Positions 1-6,200 of a stretch of 6,570 bases of DNA are shown piece by piece. The stretch covers positions 1 through 6,570 of the forward strand of contig CAKQMM010000066.1 in assembly GCA_934254755.1 (NCBI GenBank). Reading direction: 5' to 3'. Position 1 is the first letter of the stretch, and each line of letters opens with the position of its first letter. A program made the translations under genes and the position numbers. Origin of the DNA: an uncultured Clostridia bacterium. Lineage in GTDB: Bacteria; Bacillota; Clostridia; Christensenellales; Borkfalkiaceae. Below the pieces are notes generated by a model. That model made no database searches, was not told the DNA's origin, and saw only the letters and a list, made by a program, of their open reading frames with translations.

Positions 1-1
1 C

Positions 2-2929
2 GTAGGGGTTGAAACGGGCGAGGGCGAATTTGATTTTAAATTCCCCGTAAACTTCGGCGGCAACGCGCAAAGCGTTGACGAGGCGTACCGCAACTATATT
101 TACCTTGAAAAGGAAATAGAAAACGGCGCGCTCGGCACCGAGAGTTTGAACGAGGCGCTAAAGGACGGCTTAGCTATAAGCGAAGATATGATAAACGCCG
201 CCGTCGATAAAGTTTTCGAGTTTGCGTATAACTTTTTGGGCGAGTCGGCAAAAGTTGCCCCCGCTCTAAGCGAAGCGGTCGGAAACGACGAGGTTTTAAA
301 GAATATATCTTACGCTTTACCCGTTCTTTTAAAAAATCAAAAAAATGCGCTCCCGCTTAAAAAGGGCGCGAGCGTCGCGATTGTAGGCGACGTTGCTTCC
401 CTCGGTTTTAAGGGGGGCAAATCGTTCGTCGATACGGTAAAAGAAATCGGCGCGAATTATAACGGAGTCGTGTTCGGCGGGTTTTCGCGCGGGTACGACT
501 TAGGGTTCGATAGATCCGACGAGCTTGAAAACGCAGCCGTTGAATTATCTAAAAGGGCAGACGCGATATTATACTTCGTTGGTCTTGGCGAGGACAGGGA
601 AGAAAGAGAATCTTCCTCTTTAATCTCACGCATACCCTCTAACCAACTTGCGCTTTTAGATAAATTAAACGGGTTAGGCAAGCCTATAATAGCCGTTGCG
701 GTGGGCGAATTTATGCCGGACGGCGGGTTTATAGACGACGTGAGCGCCGCGCTTTATTCGCCGTCAAGCGGAAGATACGCCGCTGAGGCGGTGCTCAGAA
801 TAGTAACGGGACTTGCAAACCCGTCGGGGCGGCTCCCCTATACCGTTTATACGGACGGCGACGAAAGGTTTTACACCCTTAGGTCGGATATTGTAAACGG
901 CAGAAACAAGCAAGGGCCTATCGTAGGATATCGCGACTATTTAACGAACGGCGTTAAAGTTAAATATCCGTTCGGTTACGGGCTAAGCTACTCGCAATTC
1001 GAGTATTACGGGCTTAAAATAACGGGCAAAAAAATAGAGTTTTACGTTAAAAACACTTCAAAAACCGCAGGCGCGGAAACGGCGCAGATTTATTTAGGTA
1101 AAAAGAACACCGCCGCTTTACGCCCCGCGCGCGAACTTAAAGCGTTTGAAAAGGTTAAACTAAACGCAGGCGAAAAGCGTAAAATTTCAGTAACGCTGAG
1201 CGATAGCGATTTTGCTTACTATAATGCGGAGCAAAAAGATTACGTCGTCGAAAAGGGCGCGTACGAAGTGTACGTCGGCGCAAGCGCGGGCGATATACGT
1301 TTAACGAGCGTAATATATACGGGCAGCGCAACTTTCAAAAAAACCGAAAACAAAGCGGACTATTTACAGTCGGAAACCAACATAGTTGAAGGGGGTTACA
1401 GGTTGAAAACTCAGGTTAGCACAAAAAACTCGCATAAAAAAGCGATGACGGCTTCAAAAGTCGCCTTGATAATCGTGTCGGTATGCATAGGCTTGATATT
1501 AGTTACCGAGATACTTAACAGACTCGATATTATCGACTTCGATTTGTTCTTGTTAAGCGTGGTGGGGCTATACGTGCAAATTATTATAGGCGCGACCCTT
1601 GCCATACTGTTTATAACCTTCCTTGTCACGTATAAGGTTTCCAAAAACAAGTATTTAAACGGCGAACCTAAAAAGGCGGACGACACGCAAATCGAAACGG
1701 GCTACGTTGACGTTTCGGCAACCAACGTTTCGCTTTACGATAAATTATTCTCCGTTGAGTTTGCGGAAGTCGACGAAGATTCCGTCGAACAGGCAGCCGA
1801 AGACGGCGTTGACGAAGATTTAAGCAAATACTACGAGCGCGGTCTTACCCTTGCAACTTGCGTTAAACGCTTGTTCGCTTACGTTCAGAACAAGGGCATA
1901 GACGTTTCCGAAGAAGACGTTAAAAAACTCGTTTCCGCAATAGGCTCCTCTAAACTTATAATTTTAAAGGGCGGCGCGGACGATATTTTATCCGACTTTG
2001 CTAAAATAGTGAGCGAATTTTTCTTCGGCACGGCGTATACGGACGTCGTTGACGACACCTTCGTCGGAAAAGACGATTTGTTTACCATCGGCGGCAATTC
2101 GTCGTTCAAGCGCAATATCGCTTTGGCGGTCGGAAGCGCGGCGGAAAACGAAGGCAAAATGTGCTTTGCCACGCTTAAAAACGTAAGGCTCGCGAAAATG
2201 AGCGATTATTTCGTCGATTTGATTCAGTACTTCGTGAACCCGTCGAGGAGTTACGTTTTGCCCGTTTCGGACAATATGGAACTTACCGTAACGCCTAATT
2301 TCCACGCGTTTATACTTCCGCGCGCGGATGACGACGGCGAACTTCCGCAATTCTTGAAAGACGTGCAGGAAACCGTCGTATTAACCCTCAGAAGAAACGG
2401 CGTGTCGGCGGACGTCGAAGCATTCCCGCCCAGCCACTACCAGTTTGAAACGCTCGTCGAAAAGGCGCGCACGGCGTACACCGTAAGCGAAGATTTGTGG
2501 AAACGCGTCGATAAACTCGATTCTGAGCTCACCGCCCGCGTTGACTTCACCGTCAAAAACAAGGCGTGGACCTCGCTCGAAAAAGAAACCAGCGTTTATC
2601 TTGCCGTCGGCGGAGAGCAAACCGCGGCTATCGACTTTGCGGTCGCGGCAAAGCTCGTCCTCCCCGCAACGCGCGCGTTCAGGGCGCACCCGCAAAAAGA
2701 CGCGGTCACTTTATCCGCTATTTTAGAGGACGTGTTCGGCGACGATAACGTTTCGGAATGTAAAAAGGTTATCAGGGCGGACGTTCCCGTTCGGGTCGTT
2801 GAAACGGCTCCCCAAACTGCCGCTCAGACGGTCGCTACGGCACAATATATCGGTGGCGCGGCGCCTGCAAACGCGGCTTACGATATTCCGACAGCGACGG
2901 ATATAAACGGCAACAACAGAGGGGTTTAA
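2..2929 (+). CDS. GH3 beta-glucosidase-like protein (5' partial) fused in frame to a two-helix membrane hairpin and a degenerate McrB-like AAA domain
   Basis: The frame is open from base 2 to the TAA at 2927-2929, giving 975 visible residues, so the true start lies upstream. Residues 1-80 resemble the end of a GH3 barrel. At 106-120 comes the GH3 hallmark LPVLLKNQKNALPLK, followed by the alpha/beta C-domain with a G-x-G-E loop at 194-207 and NPSGRLPYT at 273-281. A fibronectin III-like domain starts at YPFGYGLSY (322-330) and ends near residue 443. GH3 enzymes cleave terminal beta-linked sugars; the nucleophile Asp is outside the window, so activity cannot be judged. After a linker come two membrane helices (about 487-505 and 515-545) and a cytoplasmic domain homologous to the AAA+ domain of the next gene but without catalytic motifs. 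The last 45 residues are Ala/Thr-rich and probably disordered. Lysines before helix 1 and after helix 2 suggest both ends are cytoplasmic. The GH3 call is firm; whether the fusion is real is not (see the 1403 start). Confidence 0.85.
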   Translation, partial: VGVETGEGEFDFKFPVNFGGNAQSVDEAYRNYIYLEKEIENGALGTESLNEALKDGLAISEDMINAAVDKVFEFAYNFLGESAKVAPALSEAVGNDEVLKNISYALPVLLKNQKNALPLKKGASVAIVGDVASLGFKGGKSFVDTVKEIGANYNGVVFGGFSRGYDLGFDRSDELENAAVELSKRADAILYFVGLGEDREERESSSLISRIPSNQLALLDKLNGLGKPIIAVAVGEFMPDGGFIDDVSAALYSPSSGRYAAEAVLRIVTGLANPSGRLPYTVYTDGDERFYTLRSDIVNGRNKQGPIVGYRDYLTNGVKVKYPFGYGLSYSQFEYYGLKITGKKIEFYVKNTSKTAGAETAQIYLGKKNTAALRPARELKAFEKVKLNAGEKRKISVTLSDSDFAYYNAEQKDYVVEKGAYEVYVGASAGDIRLTSVIYTGSATFKKTENKADYLQSETNIVEGGYRLKTQVSTKNSHKKAMTASKVALIIVSVCIGLILVTEILNRLDIIDFDLFLLSVVGLYVQIIIGATLAILFITFLVTYKVSKNKYLNGEPKKADDTQIETGYVDVSATNVSLYDKLFSVEFAEVDEDSVEQAAEDGVDEDLSKYYERGLTLATCVKRLFAYVQNKGIDVSEEDVKKLVSAIGSSKLIILKGGADDILSDFAKIVSEFFFGTAYTDVVDDTFVGKDDLFTIGGNSSFKRNIALAVGSAAENEGKMCFATLKNVRLAKMSDYFVDLIQYFVNPSRSYVLPVSDNMELTVTPNFHAFILPRADDDGELPQFLKDVQETVVLTLRRNGVSADVEAFPPSHYQFETLVEKARTAYTVSEDLWKRVDKLDSELTARVDFTVKNKAWTSLEKETSVYLAVGGEQTAAIDFAVAAKLVLPATRAFRAHPQKDAVTLSAILEDVFGDDNVSECKKVIRADVPVRVVETAPQTAAQTVATAQYIGGAAPANAAYDIPTATDINGNNRGV
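314..1330 (+). other. GH3 C-terminal alpha/beta domain plus fibronectin III-like domain
   Basis: This is the domain pair that identifies the first protein. The alpha/beta sandwich runs from the LLKN/LPL motif to the NPSGRLP motif. The Fn3-like part runs from the FGYGLSY motif, through a stretch of the type ELKAFEKVKLNAGEKRKI, to the closing DIRLTSV strand at about residues 431-437. In GH3 enzymes the C-domain supplies the acid/base residue on a loop usually written ExExxDR. Here the corresponding loop (residues 194-207, nt 581-622) is rich in Glu but lacks the Asp-Arg pair and is slightly longer before the Pro-x-x-Gln. The acid/base residue is therefore uncertain. Confidence 0.85.
1388..1405 (+). 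promoter_or_regulatory. Internal ribosome-binding site GAAGGGGG and TTG start candidate
   Basis: A strong purine-rich Shine-Dalgarno sequence at 1388-1395 lies 7 bases before an in-frame TTG at 1403-1405. Starting there gives a 508-residue protein with a lysine-rich N-terminus directly before the first membrane helix, the same layout as the proteins starting at 2931 and 6201. In the two other forward frames the first stops after the GH3 tail fall right here (TAG 1383-1385, TGA 1387-1389), the arrangement expected for a GH3 gene ending just before a separate gene. The TTG may be used for internal initiation, or it may be the original start of an independent gene. Confidence 0.55.
1403..2929 (+). 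other. Membrane-anchored pseudo-AAA (McrB-like, inactive) module, possibly a separate 508-aa protein
   Basis: Numbered from the TTG at 1403: a basic N-terminus, helix 1 (20-38), a short acidic loop, helix 2 (48-78), an acidic linker, then a domain that follows the AAA+ protein of the next gene from beginning to end. Matching landmarks are KLIILKG with a degenerate P-loop GGADDILS (190-197) where the neighbour has GMSGTGKTS, and the strand-plus-helix TLKNVRLAKMSDYF where the neighbour has LLDELNIARVEYYF. The lid region also matches, with a shared Gly-Gly-Glu, then VFGDDNVSECKKV against LFGYDKMKLCKEC. Lys259 and Asn260 replace the Walker B Asp-Glu, and by alignment sensor 1 Asn becomes Arg and the finger Arg becomes Gln. 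It probably cannot hydrolyse nucleotide and may serve as a structural or regulatory subunit beside the active paralog. The homology is read by eye. Confidence 0.7.
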
Positions 2930-2933
2930 TATG
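2918..2933 (+). promoter_or_regulatory. Ribosome-binding site AGAGGGG fixing the ATG at 2931
   Basis: AGAGGGG at 2918-2924 is 6 bases before ATG 2931. It lies inside the last codons of the upstream gene, whose TAA (2927-2929) is separated from the ATG by one base. This supports 2931 over the internal ATG at 3006 and implies coupled translation. Confidence 0.75.
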
Positions 2934-4301
2934 TTTGAAATTTTAAGCGCGTTAAATGCGCTGAACCTATTAAGTTTTATCAGCGTGCTCTTTTCGTGGA
3001 ACGCCATGTTTATTTACGCCGCGGTGTTTATCGTTATAGTTATTTTGCTCATCGTTTTGCTTATGACCAAAAACGGGCGCGGAAGCGATAACATAACCGC
3101 TAAAATCGAAGCGAGCGGCATAACTGCGATAAACGGGGTAAGCTCGGCGAGCGAAGAAGATTCCGCGCCTATCCCGGGCGAAAGCGGGAAAGGCGACAAA
3201 AAGGTTAAAAAGGGCGGTAACCGCGAAAGGTTCAACGTTCTTAGCCGAATCGACAGAAACCGCATGGCGTACGAAAGGGTAAAGTACGACGATAACGTAA
3301 CTTTAAAAAAGATATGCGACGATTTCAGGAACTACTGCGCGCAAAAGTTGAAGCTTTACTATTCAATCGACGATATAAGACGGTTTATATCGGGTTTACT
3401 CGTAAGTCATATAGTAATATTGCAAGGTATGTCGGGTACGGGTAAAACGTCGCTTGCGTTCGCGTTCGGAAAATACATAGATAATACGACCACCGTAATT
3501 CCCGTCCAACCGATGTGGAAAGAAAGGACGGACTTAATAGGGTATTACAACGAGTTTACGAAGCGGTTTAACGAAACGACGCTTTTACAAAAGATGTACG
3601 AAGCGAATTACAGCAAAGATATATACGTAACGCTGCTTGACGAATTAAACATAGCGCGCGTAGAGTATTACTTTGCGGAATTTTTATCGTTGCTTGAAAT
3701 ACCGAACGTAGAAGAAAGATACTTAGACGTAGTAACGGATACGTGGGATAACGACCCGAAGCAGTTAAAAGACGGGCGAATAAGGCTCCCCGACAATATG
3801 TGGTTTATAGGTACGGCAAACAACGACGATTCGACTTTTGCAATATCCGATAAGGTATACGACCGCGCGATGATAATGAACCTTGACACGAAGTGCGAAA
3901 AGTTCGGCGGAAAGAGGGTAAAGAACTTACACATAACCGCGGAAAGGTTTAAAGAGCTCGGGAAAGAAGCTTTAGAAGAATACGGGCTTACGGTCAGGAA
4001 CGAAAAGAGGCTGAAAGAACTCGACGAGTATATGATAGCTAAGTTCCACGTAACGTTCGGGAACCGAATAATGAAACAGATAAGAACGTACGTGCCGATA
4101 TACGAAGCGTGCGGCGGGGAAGAAGCGGAAGCTTTGGACGACATACTCGCAAAGAAGATAATGCGCAAGCTCGAAATGCAAAACCCCGTATACGTAAGGA
4201 GCGTGGCGGCAGAATTCTGCGACTATTTAGACACGCTTTTCGGCTACGACAAAATGAAACTTTGCAAAGAATGTGTTCACCGCATCGAAAAGAACGCTTA
4301 A
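2931..4301 (+). CDS. Membrane-anchored McrB-type AAA+ NTPase (dynein-related/AAA_5 subfamily)
   Basis: A 456-residue protein. A hydrophobic N-terminus ends in one strong membrane helix (about 25-45), followed by a Lys-rich cytoplasmic linker (46-100) and an AAA+ core. Walker A is GMSGTGKT (166-173) with Lys172. Walker B is LLDELN (235-240) with Asp237 and Glu238 followed by Asn, as in McrB-like proteins. Sensor 1 is in TANNDD (295-300), with a likely arginine finger Arg312 in YDRA. The lid carries FGNRI and EALDDILAKKIMRKLE (about 376-413), typical of the McrB group. Such proteins assemble as rings that use ATP or GTP hydrolysis to move or regulate a partner; which nucleotide is used cannot be told. 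The full motif set predicts activity, unlike the degenerate paralog just upstream. The likely partner is the downstream coiled-coil protein. From about 3270 on, valine codons are mostly GTA, unlike its neighbours. A 77-bp piece of the linker recurs at the window end. Confidence 0.85.
   Translation: MFEILSALNALNLLSFISVLFSWNAMFIYAAVFIVIVILLIVLLMTKNGRGSDNITAKIEASGITAINGVSSASEEDSAPIPGESGKGDKKVKKGGNRERFNVLSRIDRNRMAYERVKYDDNVTLKKICDDFRNYCAQKLKLYYSIDDIRRFISGLLVSHIVILQGMSGTGKTSLAFAFGKYIDNTTTVIPVQPMWKERTDLIGYYNEFTKRFNETTLLQKMYEANYSKDIYVTLLDELNIARVEYYFAEFLSLLEIPNVEERYLDVVTDTWDNDPKQLKDGRIRLPDNMWFIGTANNDDSTFAISDKVYDRAMIMNLDTKCEKFGGKRVKNLHITAERFKELGKEALEEYGLTVRNEKRLKELDEYMIAKFHVTFGNRIMKQIRTYVPIYEACGGEEAEALDDILAKKIMRKLEMQNPVYVRSVAAEFCDYLDTLFGYDKMKLCKECVHRIEKNA
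3116..3192 (+). repeat. 77-bp exact direct repeat, copy 1 (juxtamembrane linker of the AAA+ gene)
   Basis: Identical base for base to 6494-6570 and in the same codon phase. It encodes residues 63-87 (GITAINGVSSASEEDSAPIP, then GESGK), directly after the membrane helix. The base to its left differs between copies (G3115 against A6493), so 3116 is the true left edge. The right edge is unknown because copy 2 runs into the window end. Confidence 0.97.
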
Positions 4302-4327
4302 TCGATTTAAGGAACGCTTTAAAAACT

Positions 4328-4344
4328 AAGCAGATAAAATTATG
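4328..4344 (+). promoter_or_regulatory. Weak ribosome-binding site AAGCAG before ATG 4342
   Basis: AAGCAG (4328-4333) is one mismatch from AAGGAG and sits 8 bases before the ATG. An in-frame TAA at 4327-4329 rules out any earlier start, so ATG 4342 is the first possible start. A better AAGGA at 4309-4313 is too far away to serve it. The 40-base gap 4302-4341 shows no terminator hairpin, consistent with co-transcription. Confidence 0.5.
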
Positions 4345-6198
4345 GGTATTTTAAACAGTTACTATCGCGCGATAACGGAATATAAAAAGTCCGTCGGCAA
4401 AGACCGTAATTGCGTAAAACTTAAAGAAACGATAAAAAGTCAGTCAGCGGAAATCGAGTCTATAACGGTTACCCGCAACGTTTGCGTTATCGACGAAGAC
4501 TGGATAAACGCGATAGAACAAGGCTTGGTGTTCGTGCAAAAGGCGATAGACGAAAACCGTCAGTTTATTAAAACGAACGGCGAAGTCGTTCCTATCGAGA
4601 AGGCTAAGCACGTGTCGAAAGATTCCGTCGAGCACTTAGCGCGCCACAGCGATTTGTTGACGCGTAAGCCCGAAGAGGAAGACGATATTATTCCCGATAA
4701 AATTTACAACACCGAGCGGCTTACCGATTTTGCCGTTTACGAAAACAGGTTTTTGTATTTACTGCTCACTTATCTGAGAGATTTTATCGCTTTAAGGTAC
4801 GACAGAATTTTAAAATTAACGAACCTATACAGCGGCGAGTTACGGGTTAAAAAGTCCGTTCACAGCGCAAAACAGAATATCGACTACGCCGTTTATTTAA
4901 AAGAAAAGCGCGAAGACGACGAGTTTTTGCGTGAAAACAACCCTTGCAAAGACACTATTTTAAGAATAGACGCGATTTACAAGCTGACTTTGGCGTTCTT
5001 AAAAACTCCGCTTATGGAAGAGGTCGCAAAAACGCCGAAGCTCCGTCCGCCTATCACGAAAACGAACGTGCTTAAAATGAACCGCAACTTTAAAGCCGCC
5101 GTTTCGTTGTACGAATTCGTCACCGCTTACGAAAAGCAAGGTTTTACCGTAACCGAAGAGGTTAAAAAAGTGGACGGTTTTCAGGGCGAAGCGGCAGAGA
5201 ATTTTTCGGAAAGCATTGCGGCAACTTCGTTTATTACCTACCAACACGGTTTGGATATAAGCGGTAGGTTAAACTGCGATTATCAGGCGGAAGAAGAGCG
5301 GAAAAAGGACGCCGCGCGGCAAAAACTTAAAGAGCAAGTGCTTGCGCTTGAAAAACGAGTTAAAGCGAGCGGGCAGGGCATAGAAGAATATATGCTTGCG
5401 CTTGAAAAACGCAATAAAATGTTAGAGCAAGGCGAGGAAGAATTGATTTTGGCACGCCGCGATAACGCCGCGCTTGCCGCGACCATTGCAGAGCGTGACG
5501 CGAACGTTAAAGATTTAAACGATAAAATCACCGAAATGAACGTCGCTTTTGCCGAAAAAACGGAAAAGATGACGGCGGAATTCGACGAGAAGTTTAACGC
5601 CGCGTCAGCAGACGCAAAACGGCGCGAGGACGATATTATAAACGCTTGCAACGATAAGCTATCCGAACAAGAAAACGCCTTCAATATCGAAAAAGATAAT
5701 TTGTTAGGCAAAATCGACGGGGCGAAGCAGGAAACCGCCGCCGCGCTCAACGCAAACGCGGGCTTAGTTCGCGCAAATCAGGAAAAGGACGCGACCATTA
5801 AGTCGCTTAAAGACGAAAACGTTCTTTGCGCCGCTAAATATAACGGGTTGAGAAGACGCTATAATTTAATCGGCGAAAACGAAGATTATACGGCGGAAGA
5901 GTCTTTCAACGAAATAGAGGAGCAGTTTATAGCCTTCAAAAAGTTCTTTAAAGAAGAGTGGGGCAAGGCGAAAAAGCGCATCCGCAAAGAGCATCTTAAA
6001 TTCCGCGATAAAAACGGCGGCGAAAAGGCTACGCAGACCGAAAACAATAATTTTAGCGGAGATAGAACCGCCGCAAGCGAAATTTCGGCAACGCGCGCAG
6101 GCGATAAGCAAAGCGGTAACGGCTTAAACGGCGGCGCGGATAACGTAAACGCTGGCGCAGAAAATAACGACGCGAATATAACCGATAAAAGCGAGTAA
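4342..6198 (+). CDS. DUF2357-like / long coiled-coil protein, putative partner of the McrB-like ATPase
   Basis: A 618-residue soluble protein. The N-terminal half (about 35-275) holds a DEDW motif (51-54) followed by an amphipathic helix, a VYENRF segment (132-137) leading into a helical stretch, and PPITKTNVLKMNRNF (236-250). These resemble the DUF2357 domain found next to McrB-type ATPases, a match made from memory of the family. Residues about 317-505 are a charged Glu/Lys/Ala-rich coiled coil containing an 18-residue tandem repeat. Residues 523-553 form a strongly basic helix (AFKKFFKEEWGKAKKRIRKE), and 555-618 are a Gly/Asn/Ala-rich, probably disordered tail. I see no PD-(D/E)xK or other nuclease motif, although DUF2357 proteins often carry one. 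No signal peptide or membrane helix is visible. Placement between the AAA+ gene and another membrane gene suggests it is the cytoplasmic adaptor or effector of the same complex. The molecular role is unknown. Confidence 0.75.
   Translation: MGILNSYYRAITEYKKSVGKDRNCVKLKETIKSQSAEIESITVTRNVCVIDEDWINAIEQGLVFVQKAIDENRQFIKTNGEVVPIEKAKHVSKDSVEHLARHSDLLTRKPEEEDDIIPDKIYNTERLTDFAVYENRFLYLLLTYLRDFIALRYDRILKLTNLYSGELRVKKSVHSAKQNIDYAVYLKEKREDDEFLRENNPCKDTILRIDAIYKLTLAFLKTPLMEEVAKTPKLRPPITKTNVLKMNRNFKAAVSLYEFVTAYEKQGFTVTEEVKKVDGFQGEAAENFSESIAATSFITYQHGLDISGRLNCDYQAEEERKKDAARQKLKEQVLALEKRVKASGQGIEEYMLALEKRNKMLEQGEEELILARRDNAALAATIAERDANVKDLNDKITEMNVAFAEKTEKMTAEFDEKFNAASADAKRREDDIINACNDKLSEQENAFNIEKDNLLGKIDGAKQETAAALNANAGLVRANQEKDATIKSLKDENVLCAAKYNGLRRRYNLIGENEDYTAEESFNEIEEQFIAFKKFFKEEWGKAKKRIRKEHLKFRDKNGGEKATQTENNNFSGDRTAASEISATRAGDKQSGNGLNGGADNVNAGAENNDANITDKSE
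5292..5857 (+). other. Coiled-coil region of the DUF2357-like protein
   Basis: About 190 residues (317-505) with almost no Pro or Gly, many Glu, Lys, Asp, Ala and spaced Leu/Ile. They read as a long helical rod interrupted near an SGQG stretch in the first repeat unit. Such rods usually mediate dimer formation or reach to a partner. The region separates the DUF2357-like part from the basic C-terminal helix. Confidence 0.8.
5339..5446 (+). repeat. 54-bp (18-codon) tandem duplication inside the coiled coil
   Basis: A 19-bp identity (5339-5357 and 5393-5411) recurs with a 54-base offset, and both units translate to LALEKR. The units read LALEKRVKASGQGIEEYM and LALEKRNKMLEQGEEELI. Eighteen residues is five full helical turns, so the duplication keeps the helix face in register. 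It has diverged outside the LALEKR part. Confidence 0.7.
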
Positions 6199-6200
6199 TT

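Noticed and set aside
146..148. TTG at 146 as the start of the GH3 gene
   Set aside because: The same frame is open back to base 2 and GH3-like sequence continues upstream, so this is an internal Leu codon of a gene cut by the window edge.
1988..2350. 120-residue Arg-rich open frame on the minus strand
   Set aside because: It is antisense to the pseudo-AAA domain, whose plus-strand frame aligns with its neighbour; the Arg richness follows from the antisense reading of a CG-rich codon style.
3668..4168. 166-residue open frame on the minus strand
   Set aside because: It lies antisense to the AAA+ core, whose motifs are clear on the plus strand; the translation is Ser/Phe-rich with no family resemblance.
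4255..4301. Possible metal-binding cysteines near the C-terminus of the AAA+ protein (CKEC)
   Set aside because: Only one Cys pair is present and the paralog at 1403 keeps a single Cys there, so a zinc site is not supported.
4302..4341. Possible terminator or promoter in the 40-base gap
   Set aside because: No GC-rich stem with a T-run and no convincing -35/-10 pair is visible; the gap looks like spacer within an operon.
4109..4354. 81-residue open frame spanning the gap before 4342
   Set aside because: It overlaps the conserved lid of the AAA+ protein in another frame and is Arg-rich without a ribosome-binding site or domain.
5283..5750. 155-residue Ser-rich open frame on the minus strand
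   Set aside because: It is the mirror of the Glu/Lys/Ala-rich coiled coil on the plus strand, with low-complexity composition and no recognisable domain.
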